A stretch of DNA of 64,000 nucleotides, from positions 29,617,124 through 29,681,123 of the forward strand of contig JAOANR010000006.1 in NCBI GenBank assembly GCA_030278955.1. Direction: 5' to 3'. This document shows positions 1 through 10,493 of the stretch, one piece after another (position 1 is the stretch's first letter; each line of letters opens with the position of its first letter). The position numbers and the translations under genes were made by a program. The DNA is from Hygrophila difformis. Its lineage: Eukaryota > Streptophyta > Magnoliopsida > Lamiales > Acanthaceae. Below the pieces are notes generated by a model. The model ran no database searches. It was not told the DNA's origin and worked only from the letters and a program-made list of their open reading frames with translations.

Positions 1-134
1 TGTGTAGGAATATGGACTATTATATATCTAAGTATTTGTGCACTGTGCACATGTGGTGTTCGATTAAATGTCTATGTATGAGAATCTCATAGAATGTTAT
101 TTATGTCCCTAATACAGGTTTCTATTGCAGTTAA

Positions 135-1445
135 ATGGGGCTCCTTCAGACATTGTTGTGTCTCGCTTGGTTGATGGCCCCCAAGCGCACTCGGCGCGGA
201 GATGAGGGTGATGAACAGACCGTGACAACTAGAATGGGATTGAAACCACAGAGGCCCGTTTCTAAACTTAACAAGAAAAGATTCGCGACGGATGGTGCGC
301 AAGAAAGGTACTACACCATGCATGGGCAGCGAGCATATGTGGGTGAACGGGCATTTAGTGAGGAGCATTTGGAAGATGATAGGGTGGCACCACTTGTGGA
401 TCTGTGGGGTTGGGGTAATCTTGCGGCCCAACCGGAAGGTACTGCACCAGTGGACCTGGCGTTGGAAGTTTATGCCAATATACCAGATGCTCCTAGCATG
501 TCGGCAGTCTTTGTGCGTGGGAAAACAGTCGATTTCTCATCAGCAGCAATCAACGAGCACCTCGGCCTACCAAACCAAGGGATTATCCGGATCCCCCCAG
601 ACGAGGTGCCAGTCGTACCAAACTGGGCTGTACTTTGTACGGAATGGGAAGGGGAAGTTCTACTAAACCCAAAAAACAACAAAGAACTCCGGACGAAGTG
701 CTTGGATCCGTGGTTGAAGTTTGTAGCATGTGTTTGGAACGGGCGTATTCGACCTACCGTCCGCGAGAATTTTGTCACCCGTGAGGCTTTCGATATGATT
801 CATCACTTGGCATTTGGCGGTACGATTAATGTGGGGTCTTTGATCAAGCAGCACATGAAAGAAATAACAAATGATTCCTCTCTTGCCATCACGCATATAC
901 ATTTGATTTGGAGGATGTGTGTTGAGGCCGGTGTGTTAGTCGACAGAACCGAGGAGAGGTTGCCCCCTTTGGGGGCATTCAAAATGCACAAGCATTCTGA
1001 ACGGCGAGCCGATATTCGGAGTGGAAGGGCTACTCCCGCTACAATAAATGAGAACGATGACGGGGGTTTAATTCTAAATGTCCCGCCAACAAGAGACCCA
1101 ACACCACCACCACCACCACCACCACCGGCTGCAGAAGTACAAAATGATCAACCAGCTGACATGGACACGGATCAACCCGCCATCATGCCCCCCCCGATGC
1201 CGCACGTGCAACAAGGAGGTTTTGATTACTCCGAGCTTGGTAGGATGTTCGAGGATCTACGTGTACATATGGATGGTCGCTTCACCAGCATGCAGGACCA
1301 CTTTGACAGTCGCTTGAATGAGATGCAGTCACAATGGGGCGACCGGATCAATGAAGTTCATAGAGATGTCCGAGACATAGGTCGTGCGATGTATCGTTCG
1401 GACCCAGCTGCTCCCGATCTTGCCCGATTCCGTCCAGACGAGTAG
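135..1445 (+). CDS. PF20167-like 'putative plant transposon protein' ORF, 436 codons
   Basis: Open frame ending TAG at 1443-1445. Two starts are possible: ATG at 135, or ATG at 174, which gives an N-terminus MAPKRTRR much like the MAPKKRRT start of the minus-strand gene at 6274; I prefer 174. The sequence TTCTATTGCAG just before 131 looks like a 3' splice site, so an exon upstream of the window is possible. Residues about 60-270 fit the plant-specific PF20167 family from memory, with the signature FVRGKTVDFSSAAINEHLGL. A proline run follows (about 325-335), then a region with regularly spaced hydrophobic residues. No membrane segment or catalytic motif is visible. Family members occur in transposon-linked ORFs; their biochemical role is not known to me. 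It converges on the Ulp1 gene 1.6 kb away. Confidence 0.7.
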   Translation: MGLLQTLLCLAWLMAPKRTRRGDEGDEQTVTTRMGLKPQRPVSKLNKKRFATDGAQERYYTMHGQRAYVGERAFSEEHLEDDRVAPLVDLWGWGNLAAQPEGTAPVDLALEVYANIPDAPSMSAVFVRGKTVDFSSAAINEHLGLPNQGIIRIPPDEVPVVPNWAVLCTEWEGEVLLNPKNNKELRTKCLDPWLKFVACVWNGRIRPTVRENFVTREAFDMIHHLAFGGTINVGSLIKQHMKEITNDSSLAITHIHLIWRMCVEAGVLVDRTEERLPPLGAFKMHKHSERRADIRSGRATPATINENDDGGLILNVPPTRDPTPPPPPPPPAAEVQNDQPADMDTDQPAIMPPPMPHVQQGGFDYSELGRMFEDLRVHMDGRFTSMQDHFDSRLNEMQSQWGDRINEVHRDVRDIGRAMYRSDPAAPDLARFRPDE

Positions 1446-1488
1446 TCTATGACATTTCTGAATTTGTAGTGGATGATGTTGTGAACTT

Positions 1489-1571
1489 GTTTATCTTTTG
1501 ATGTTGCAGTATTTGGATTGCTTGATATTACCTTTATGAACCCAAGTTTATCTTTTGATGTTGCAGTATTT
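1489..1571. repeat. 26-bp direct repeat, two copies
   Basis: The string starting GTTTATCTTTTGATGTTGCA occurs at 1489-1514 and again at 1546-1571, a period of 57 bases, just after the stop of the upstream ORF. Each copy contains a TTGCAG resembling a splice acceptor. Confidence 0.8.
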
Positions 1572-1639
1572 TGACTCAACAATTGTTGTATCATGGACCA
1601 GAATGACTGAAACAATGTTTTTTTTTGTTGATCAACATT

Positions 1640-1895
1640 AAGGACGGTCGGAGGACGGACATTAATACCGTCCATCTAAGCGTCCAGTTAAAATACACAA
1701 TCAGTTTCATTTGGACGGTCAGAGGACGGCCCCGGAGACCGTCCCTTTAACCGTCCACTTTACTACTGCAAATCACTGGATGAGCGGACGGTTCATGGAC
1801 GGACCGTCCCTCATACTCCAGGACCGTCCACTCACAAGTCTCGGTTGCTGGACGGACCGTCCTATTTACTCCAGGACCGTCAACTCACAAGTCTC
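1640..1895. repeat. GGACGGTC/GACCGTCC palindromic repeat cluster, copy 1
   Basis: GGACGG and its complement CCGTCC recur about every 15-25 bases, sometimes fused as GGACGGACCGTCC. The cluster ends in a 53-bp tandem duplication (1790-1842 and 1843-1895). There is no coding logic; short hairpins are possible. It lies in the convergent intergenic region between the PF20167-like ORF and the Ulp1 gene. Confidence 0.8.
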
Positions 1896-2529
1896 CTTCA
1901 CGTCCTAGTTACCACACCCCATTTGGTTTCTTTACCAAAGATGACCATATTGTTACCAAGGACTAGGAATATAGTTTACCACGAAGTTCTAAATGGTTAC
2001 TACATCAATCTTCTTACCACTAATCAATAAAAGTTTACCATCACCTATATATATGGTTTACCTCATTTGTCAATATTCTTACCATAAAAAACTAAACCTT
2101 ATTACCATAAATAAATAAATAAATTATTAAATAATTAAAAAAGTAACTAATTAATTAATTAATTGATAAATAAATATATACAGATAAAAAGAAAAAAATT
2201 ATGTTTACAATTCAATGGTATATATAAATTACCATAATCCGTGTTATCTATACCACGAGTAAGTATGTGTCTTTTACCACGTATAATATTGCTGGTTTAC
2301 CATAAACCAGGTCATTCTTACCATATGAAAAACATGATATTTACCACAACTCTATTTTCAAACTTTATTACCACATTTGTGAATATTATTACCATAAAAC
2401 AGTAAACCTAATTACCACTTCTCTCCACATATTTACTAAAATATTTATTTTGGGTTTACCACATTTAACATACCATTTACCATGTTAACATCATGATTTT
2501 ACCATATCTGATGTTTAGATATGTTGTGA
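1896..2529. repeat. AT-rich core with scattered TTACCA motifs
   Basis: About 630 bases of AT-rich DNA in which TTACCA (often GTTTACCA or ATTACCATA) appears roughly every 20-30 bases in one orientation. It separates the two GGACGG clusters, giving a symmetrical cluster-core-cluster layout. No ORF of note. Confidence 0.65.
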
Positions 2530-2860
2530 AGGACGGTCTACGGACGGCTTGTGGACCGTCCTATCGACCGTCCATTTTGAATTTCCGCAAGTGGACGTTC
2601 CTGGAATGATCAGGACGGTTGCTTTTAACCGTCCATGTGCCGTCCTTAATTCCCTGAAGTAGCCAGTTCATTTTAGACGGTGCGTGGACGTTTTTTCAAG
2701 CGTGCATTTAACCGTCCATTGTTTTTTTTCTTCCCATCGACGGTGCACGGACGGTCCCAACGACCGTCCAGCTGACCGTCCATTTGTTTTTTTTTCCTAA
2801 CGGTGATTTGGACGGTCCCTATGACCGTCCATTTAACCATCCTTTAAGCACCTGTTCTGC
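2530..2860. repeat. GGACGGTC/GACCGTCC palindromic repeat cluster, copy 2
   Basis: Second cluster of the GGACGGT/ACCGTCC motifs seen at 1640-1895, more diverged, with T-rich spacers (poly-T runs near 2721 and 2785). It ends about 220 bases before the stop codon of the minus-strand Ulp1 gene, so it may overlap that gene's 3' untranslated region. Confidence 0.75.
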
Positions 2861-3083
2861 CAACTTGTTTCCTACTATATATGCTAACATGTGTTATAAC
2901 CAAAATACAATAATACTTTACTCATCAAAAAAAAGTTCAGTTTGCACATTCATAAATACCATAATTCAGGCCATCCCTACACAAAAACGGTAACGTCTCC
3001 ACAAGGAAATTATCCATATACATCCAAGATAACCAAATGTACTATAGAAATAGGTAAATACACAAGCAACTCATGGTATGAAA

Positions 3084-6000
3084 TTAACCGAGACAGAGAA
3101 GTGCATGTGCATAATATGCTCTCAATCTTTGGATGGACACGGTTTTAGCTTTGTTCCAAAAATCGGGGTTGTCTCGTGCATAGGCTTCGCTCCATAGAAC
3201 GACGTGCACACCGCAATCCATGGAACCCTCACTTTGTTCTCGACAAACTTTATCCATGATGTCCGGGGACATTCTTATGCCCCACATGTTGCAACACGAT
3301 GCTAAGAAATTTACCTATCACAAATAGCACAACACAATACAATTAATTCAACGTCACAACATATGCCTTCGTCCATACACTATTTTATAATTGAAGGGAA
3401 CTTACAATCTTATTTCTCCTTATCTTCATGCGGGGATCCGTCCAATTTAATGAGTTCAAGCCATAGACCACACCAACCTCTACATCTAGAACCACCATGT
3501 ACCAATGAAAAAGTGCTTCGTCGTTTATCGGGCACACGATGTACTTTATTTGGCTTGAACCCTTCAACCCTTCAATCTTGCGGATCTGCTCACCACAAAA
3601 CCTCACCATACGCTTTATGAATTCTTCACACTCCGCATAGGTCCAATCCATCTTCTCCGTTGGATAGTTTGCTTGCATCACTTTCGCAATATTTTGCTGA
3701 AACAAATTAAGTGACAAAATTAATCATAAAGAATTAGTAAACAACCAACTACAATATATAATAAATACACTCACTGTGGTCAACGTGCTCAAGAATACCG
3801 CACGACATGGGAACTCATACAACTTTTGGTAACAGTCCGACTGAATAACTTGTAGGCAGCCATCGATGATAGTCCCAGATAGGGGCTTGTTCATCAACAA
3901 ATTAATCACCTCTGATGCATGCACCGCAACGCCCTCCCCCTCGCACACAATCTTCCTACATATTCAAGATATAAAACACAATCAACACCATAAAAAGGTA
4001 CTTTATTTGGCTTGGTAACTAATAATATGACATGGTTTATTATTTACCCGTTCAACTCGCCGTCAATGAACCTGTCGAGCACTTCCCTCCTCGCTTCATC
4101 AACTTCATCCCGCCCGCACCAATCCCTTCTTCCCTTGTGAGGGGCAAAGACCTCATCCCCACTGGATGCTGTGTCCAAGTCATCCACATGCAACTGTGAA
4201 ATTCAATAATACCATATTAGCCCATTCAATAAATTAGTTACATTTGAATAATTAATCATAACGAAATAAACGTCTTACCGGTTCTTGTGATGTCCCTCTT
4301 CCTGATTCTTGTAATTTGCCACCTTGCTTTCTTTTTCTCTTCGTCCTCGGGTCAGTGAAATCCGGGTCCATCTTCTTCGCCTTGCGATCCCTCCTAAGCT
4401 GCACATTCTTCACCAAGGACGAGACAAGCTTCTTGTCCGTCTCTGGGACGAGGTCATCCCTTTCAACATCTTCCTTGGATCCCTCCCCACTCTGCCCTTC
4501 ATTCTCGGCCCCCATTTCAGCATTAATTTCAACAATTTCTAACCCAACCGGCTCTTCAACAACCACCTTTTCTCCTTCTTCATCAATGAATGGATCCACA
4601 CCGGTCACAGTCACTTCGTTCACAGTCGCTTCTATCACTCCACCGTCCGCCTCAATTGTAGTTTGCTCTTCTCCCCCCTCATCATCGACCTTTCTTTCCA
4701 ACTCATCACCCTCCGATTCCTTCATGTAGGCAACCAACATTTTCTCAATAAAAACAATAACATTGCACAAAATTGAAGGAAAATAGAAAATAAAAATGCA
4801 ACTTCAATTCACCATACCACTGGGAAAACCCTTGTTGGCTCACATAACAATATCTCCTCATCCAGTGGGATAAATCGTACCACATCATCACTATTTACCT
4901 CCCCTAATTCTTGCCGGCACCCTTCGATCTTCCCGACTCTATCAACCCATCTTGTGATCCTTGGAAATCTCATAAGGTCTATTTGCTTGCCAAACTTTGG
5001 CAACCTCTCGTAAAACCATGCCTACAAGTACATAGGATAATTAACAAGTCGAGCAGAACTCCACATCATATAATATATATAAGCACCAATATTACTTCTT
5101 TAACACAATAAAACTTACGAGTAGACCAACAGTGCAACCGCTCAGATATGAGGATTTCCCCTCCACAAATCCTTTCATGGACTCGAGCAAATAAGAATAA
5201 ACAGCAGGGCCCCAGGCATACTCCCCCAACATAGAGGTGTGCTCCGCATAATTCCATAGGTATTTTGGTGTTGTGTACCCGGTAGTAGGAAATAATAGGC
5301 AATTAAACACAAGCAGTACGTATAAGCTTGCGTACTCCCCGGGACTACAGCTCTCGTGTCCATCTACTTCTCCGGCCCAATCACGCAAAGCCTTTGCAAT
5401 TTCGTTCCTCTTGACATCGCCACACCTGCCCGCGAAGAACTTCCTGGCCATCGTAGAATCAAGGTCCAACCGCTTGTCGATAAAATATCCTGTGTGCCTC
5501 AATCCAAGCACACATGATAGCTCTTTGGCCCTGAACACTATCCTAATGCCTTCGCCCAATACGAAGCTCCGTGTAGCCGGTTCAAACTTCTCAAGGATCG
5601 CTTGCAAGCGTGGGAGGAAGGCACTCTCTTTGCTCACCTTTATAAAATGGCCAAATCCAGTTGCTTCTATAGCATCTCTTTGTAATACCGACCACCGGAC
5701 TTCCACCTCGTCCACAATATCTCGTAGATACTTTGCCGAGCAACGCGGAGCTTGAATTTTCTTCTCAATGGAACTACCTGTCCATACATACATCAAAAGA
5801 TATTTCAACATTTGTTCTAAACAATTCAAAAGATATTCACTCGCATATAGGAACCTGTTTCTTGAAAAGCCTTTATGATACAAAACACTTGAAGAAAGTG
5901 GCTTTTAAACAATTCATTGCATTTCAAATTAATACTGAATAAGTACCTCTAACAAAACAGCATATACCAAATCCAATTCAAAATTCTATTAACAAAACAG

Positions 6001-6274
6001 CATAAACCAAATCCAATTCAAAATTCTAACCCAACATAACAGCATAAGAAAACATAACTTCTAACCTAACTTATCACAATCTTCCATACAAATTCACAAA
6101 AAGAAAGAAAATTGAAAAAAACCCCCACAATAATACATGCAGCGACCGCATTAATACAAGCATCAAAGCGTATAAAAACTTACTCGCACGATCTTGCTCT
6201 TGATCGGTCCTTCTCTTCGGTCCACATTGTTCCGCCTCTTGCACAGGATCAGTCCGCCTCTTCTTCGGTGCCAT
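3084..6274 (-). CDS. DUF1985-like / Ulp1 (C48) cysteine protease gene, 8 exons, intact frame
   Basis: Assembled from eight exons, all with GT-AG introns: 6274-6184, 5777-5119, 5021-4818, 4743-4279, 4193-4048, 3955-3775, 3696-3406, 3314-3084. The joined length is 2268 bases, 755 codons plus stop, and every junction keeps frame (phases 1,0,0,0,2,0,0). The N-terminus is basic (MAPKKRRT). Residues about 31-320 resemble the plant DUF1985 region (signature FVLGEGIRIVFRAKELSCVL). Residues 319-473 are acidic then basic, likely a nuclear localisation segment. The C-terminal third is a Ulp1/SUMO-protease-type domain: His646 in FHWYMVVLD, Asn663 where most family members have Asp (YGLNSL), Gln706 and Cys713 in SEGSMDCGVHVV. 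The 17-residue His-to-Asn spacing fits the family. Such genes are common cargo of plant Mutator-like elements; a host gene is the alternative. The Asp-to-Asn change leaves activity uncertain. Confidence 0.8.
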
Positions 6275-6479
6275 TCCTCTTCCGTCCTCCTCTTCTTCCG
6301 TCCTCCTCTTGCAAAACACCGCCCGCCTCTACCTTTTCTCCCTCTCTCGTTCTTCCCTTTTTAATTTCTCCACAAATGTTGCTCTCTTCTTCCTCTTCCG
6401 TCCTCCTCTCTGCGTCTCTATCGGTGTATCGGTGTTCCTCTGCCTCTTCCCTCTCGTTCCCGTTTCAAACCCAAGTGTT

Positions 6480-6644
6480 TAGTGTTTCTCTTAACCGCTC
6501 TTTAGAAAGTTAATTGGATTAGTATTTTTGAGGGTCGTTTAATGGGAGTCAAACTTGTGTATGGGTCCTAAAGTGTAATAAAATGGAGGGGGGTCTTTTT
6601 AAAATGCAAAGTATTTTAAATGGGGTGTTGACTCTAATTTTCCC
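6480..6644. mobile_element. candidate right terminus of a Mutator-like element
   Basis: Read from 6644 leftward on the minus strand, the sequence begins GGGAAAATTAGAGTCAACAC and continues in the style of Mutator-like terminal inverted repeats. It lies 206 bases upstream of the Ulp1 start codon, as expected if that gene is transposon cargo. The partner terminus would lie left of the window, so neither the inverted repeat nor a 9-11 bp target duplication can be checked here. Confidence 0.4.
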
Positions 6645-6801
6645 TATACCCATCTAATATTGGGCTCCTAATGGACGAAAGGCCCAACGTCATGAAAGAC
6701 TACGTTAATGGGCCGACCAAATTAAATCTGGTCCGTTTTTATTTTTATTTTCTAAATTGCGGAGTGCAAGGCCCTCACGAAGGGTTTTTCTTGGCCAATT
6801 A
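6645..6801. other. flanking DNA, no gene seen
   Basis: Mixed-composition sequence between the suspected Mutator-like end and the MITE at 6813. I see no coding pattern or named repeat. Confidence 0.5.
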
Positions 6802-6812
6802 TTTTCTCCGAT
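6802..6812. repeat. left target-site duplication of the split Mutator-type MITE
   Basis: TTTTCTCCGAT directly before the left terminal repeat. The identical 11 bases occur at 14824-14834 directly after the right terminal repeat. Confidence 0.9.
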
Positions 6813-7835
6813 GGAAAAATATATTATATAGTCATTTTCTAAATCCAAAATAGTTTCTTTTTTCTAGTTTTCACTCTTATTGGTCCTACGTTTAACATAT
6901 AATATTAAAAAGTTTTTTCCCACTAAATATGTACTTTGAGCTAATTAATTTTTAAATTATACCCATATTGAATGTTTAACTATATATATGACATGTCAAA
7001 TCACAAATATTAATGAAATAATAAAATAAAATTGAAAAACAATTATTTAAAAATGATTAAATTTAAAAACTTTAATTGGAATAATACTAAATTTAATCAT
7101 TAATTTAAAAATAAAATAAAGCATGCAATATAAAATTAATTAAAATAACTTTTTAAATTTAAAATTAATATATAAATGTTAGGTCCAGATTTGGCCAGAA
7201 TTGTGAAGATGATCGAGGTTGTGATGATGTTGTCAACACGGCTGAAAAACAAGCAAGTGTCGGGAGCTGAAGGATAAAATGAACAACTGATGTGGTAAAG
7301 TTTTATAATAGATTCTGCAAATAATTATTTTGTGCTTAAAGTTGTGCTGATGCTCATTTGTGCGAGATGTGAACACAACCATGTCAGCTACCAGACCCCA
7401 ACGGTAGAAAAGACAAAAGCTGTTAGGGCTACAGTTGTATGGGCCATTCCCCAGCCCATTGGGCCTATGTTTTCGAATGTTCTGCATTTCTAGGGTATTG
7501 TATCATTATTGGGGGCTGAGAGAATATTGTATTGAGTGAGAGAAAACATAGAGAGAAAAAAGGGGGCTAATGGGTTTTGCTTGAAGAAGAAGACACCATA
7601 TTTTTTTTTTTTTTTTTTTTTTGTGGCAGAGCTCTTGTGTTTGAAAACAAATGAAATACTGGTTAGTCCCAAATTCACAACATTTTCATCATGTGTTTTT
7701 CTTTTCCTTTTCTGCTTCACAAATACAACAAACTTCACCAGGTAATTTGTATGTATACTTGGTGGCAATAGTAATCTACAATACGTACATGTAAACAAGA
7801 AACATTTTTTCTTTGGCACGTAAAGGTATTGGAAT

Positions 7836-8036
7836 TTAGCGGGGTACCCTCTTTCGACTCAGTATCTCCTGTTCTTTCAGGCGGTGTTGGAATCTAGCTA
7901 GGCGAGCTTGAAGACTGACCAGGCTAGCTGCTTTGCGAGAAAGCACGAAACTAAGTTGTGTCACGTAGTTGTCAATATGGCTGCCTGGTTGATCCACTTC
8001 TGCCAATAGTTTCATTTCTTCACGAACTATCTCCAT
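7836..8036 (-). pseudogene. captured fragment of a kinesin-13A-type gene, C-terminal end
   Basis: Minus-strand frame from a Met at 8036 to a stop at 7836-7838. The 66-residue peptide starts MEIVREEMKLLAEVDQPG and ends KEQEILSRKRVPR before the stop. From memory this matches the extreme C-terminus of plant kinesin-13A, a microtubule-depolymerising motor linked to Golgi and cell-wall patterning. No motor domain is present. The homology begins abruptly with no splice acceptor at the junction, so this is a captured piece rather than a gene. It sits antisense to the presumed LTR direction and is well conserved, which suggests recent capture or a nearby donor copy elsewhere in the genome. Confidence 0.75.
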
Positions 8037-8235
8037 ATTCATGAGGTAAATTTCTATCAAGTTGTTGTGCTAATTGGGTGGTGGTCCTAATCTTATTCTT
8101 GATAGAGTTTGTTATTAATTTTGAGTATCATTTTTTAGAGAAAACATCTTACCGAAAGAGGGGATGCTTGAAGATGAAGGAAGAACACCATGTTTATGGT
8201 GACAATCTCTATCAAGTTACTTTGCTCACTAAGGA

Positions 8236-8305
8236 GTAATATCTTTCTGTTATTGATAGAGATTGTGCTTGTAATATCTTTCTGTTATTGATAGAGATTG
8301 TGCTT
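8236..8305. repeat. perfect 35-bp tandem duplication
   Basis: The unit starting GTAATATCTTTCTGTTATTG is present at 8236-8270 and exactly repeated at 8271-8305, inside the solo LTR. Confidence 0.95.
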
Positions 8306-8946
8306 AGAGTTTAGCTAGCATTTCATTACATTGCAAGTTTTATCTTTTAGAAATGCTAAGAGCTATTGTAAATGGGTTTGTGAATGTTTGAACTTATTTG
8401 GGGAGTAACTATCACAAGGGTAGAAGCTTGCTTAGCCTTGTATTGGGATTGAAGGGTGATTTCAGCAGGTTTAGTGACTGGTATAGGCACTATACTCTGT
8501 TCCTACTTGGAGTTGGTCTAGGTGACAAAAGGGAGTCCTATTGTCGAACGGTTGAAGGGGTTTTATTGTAAACAGATGGGTTTACCTGTTGGCCTTGGTT
8601 GATAGTGAAATATGTCTGGATTGGGATCCCCTAGATGTAGGATCGGATGATCCGAACTGGGTAAACAAATGCTTTTGTTGTTTGTTTATTCTACGTTTCA
8701 GTTTCTGCCTTGTTATTAGAATTTGATTGTATATGAGTTGTGGGCACAACGCATATTTACAGGTGTTCATCACACGGACCTGTCAATAAATATTACAATG
8801 GATCAAATAATCATTTAAATTCAAAAAAACTAATTATATAACTAATAAATTAAGATTTAATTAATTTTTTTAAACTCAGATTGGCATATTAGATATCTAA
8901 TTCAAATTTAATAAATTTAGAGTTACGTACCTTATTATTCTAATAT

Positions 8947-9303
8947 TGTTGTAAAATATATCTATGATATATATATATATATATATATACTCTGCCAATA
9001 TTTGTATGGGAATTTTAGTATGTGAGTGATTTAGAATATAGAGATAAAATGCAATAATAGATGCGATATAGAGTAATGGACAGAATTGGAATCAAGTGTA
9101 ATCTATTCATTCCATAGAGTAAGTATTACAATGAACTAATCACCTATATTTATAGGTGAATTTTACCGCCACAAGAGGAAAGTAATTAGATTAAGCAACC
9201 TATTAATAGCAACCCGTAGACTGATTTCCGTGGCCTTCAAGACTTTCAACGCCGGTGGAGTTTTCCTTGGTCAGGAAGTCAAGACAACAAGACTTATGTA
9301 ACT
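8947..9303 (-). repeat. 3' LTR of the minus-strand Copia element
   Basis: Matches 14120-14481 at about 98% by eye. A microsatellite (TA)n near 8969-8989 differs in length between the LTRs. A TATA-box-like TATAAATATA lies at 9154-9145 on the minus strand. The terminal TG expected at its minus-strand start reads AG (9303-9302). The polypurine tract AAAGGGGGAG lies next to it at 9313-9304. Confidence 0.92.
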
Positions 9304-9440
9304 CTCCCCCTTTGTTGTCTTTTATACAAAGAATATGCCTCATTAAAACCTTACTAGAAAAAAACCCAGTGGGAAAAAAATCCTAGTGAAGGAAAAAGAG
9401 TACAATATTCTTGTATATATTACTCCCCCTGATTTGGACA

Positions 9441-10493
9441 TCATTTAAAATCTCGAAGCCGTCTCATTCCAATTTTCTTCACGAGCTTCTCGAACGTCGC
9501 AGTTGGTAATGCCTTTGTCAATAGATCCGCCAGATTATTGTCTGATCGAATTTGTTGCACTTCAATTTCACCATTCTTTTGAAGATCATGAGTGAAGAAG
9601 AACTTTGGTGAAATATGCTTTGTTCGATCTCCCTTGATATATCCTCCTTTCAATTGAGTTATACAAGCTGTATTATCTTCATACAATAATGTTGGGGCAA
9701 GTTTTTCCTCAGATATTAACCCACAATTCTTCATGATATGATGGGTCATTGATCTTAACCAAACACATTCTCGGCTGGCTTTATGAATGGCCAATATTTC
9801 AGCATGATTGGAAGATGTGGCAGTTAATGTTTGTTTAGCAGATCTCCAGGAAACTGCAGTACTGCCACAAGTAAATATATAGCCCGTCTGGGACTTGGCT
9901 TTGTGCGGGTCAGACAAATACCCAGCATCAGCATATCCAATCAGTTCATTATCACACTTATTGGAATAAAATAAGCCGAGATCATATGTACCTTGAAGGT
10001 ATCGAAAAATGTGCTTAATACCTTGCCAATGTCGCTTTGTGGGGCAAGCACTAAAGCGAGCCAATAAATTAACTGAGAATGCTATATCAGGCCTTGTACA
10101 ATTAGCAAGATACATAAGTGCCCCAATAGCACTGAGATATGGTACTTCAGGACCAAGTATATCTTCATTTTCTTCTTTAGGCCTGAATGGATCTTTCAAG
10201 GGATCAAGCGATCTGACCACCATCGGGGTGCTCAATGGATGTGCTTTATCCATATAAAATCGTTTTAATATCTTCTGGGTATAATTTGCTTGATGAATAA
10301 ATATTCCATTCTCAAAATGTTCAATTTGTAAACCAAGACAAAATCTTGTCTTTCCGAAATCCTTTATTTCAAATTCCTTTTTCAGATATTCGATCGCAGT
10401 ATGTAACTCTTCAGGAGTTCCAATTAGATTAATATCATCAACATATACTGCAATAATCACAAATTTGATCCAGATTTCTTTATAAAAACACAT
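9441..10493 (-). pseudogene. Copia reverse transcriptase (C-terminal part) and RNase H
   Basis: Continuation of reverse transcriptase with the catalytic YVDD motif (residues about 17-20, AVYVDDINLIG). Connection and RNase H follow, including YADAGYLSD and the KHISPKFFF / NNLADLLTKAL motifs near the end. It is out of frame with the preceding reverse transcriptase piece (10457-11620); the two frames overlap near 10457-10493, showing a small indel there. It ends close to the polypurine tract. Not functional as it stands. Confidence 0.88.

Larger units (their letters stand above)
7177..8785. mobile_element. solo LTR, probably SIRE/Copia type, carrying a host gene fragment
   Basis: Starts TGTTAGGTCC and ends GGACCTGTCA, flanked by a perfect 5-bp duplication ATAAA (7172-7176 and 8786-8790). 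The stretch at 8616-8664 (TGGATTGGGATCCCCTAG, then GATCCGAACTGGGTAAACAA) resembles the U5 region of the SIRE-type LTRs at 15642-15690 and 23751-23800, suggesting a related family. At 1609 bases with no polyprotein it is best read as a solo LTR left by recombination. It interrupts the left part of the Mutator-type MITE and holds a kinesin-13A fragment. Confidence 0.8.

Noticed and set aside
1900..2520. CRISPR-like array of TTACCA words
   Set aside because: Units are only 6-9 bases with irregular spacing, and the window is a plant nuclear genome.
4316..4729. 137-codon plus-strand Ser/Thr-rich frame
   Set aside because: It is the complement of exon 4 of the Ulp1 gene, whose acidic codons read as Ser-rich on the other strand.
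7596..7622. Long poly-T as a polymerase III terminator or poly-A tail of a retroposed gene
   Set aside because: It lies inside the solo LTR with no upstream A/B boxes or adjacent coding sequence; a simple-sequence run is the simpler reading.
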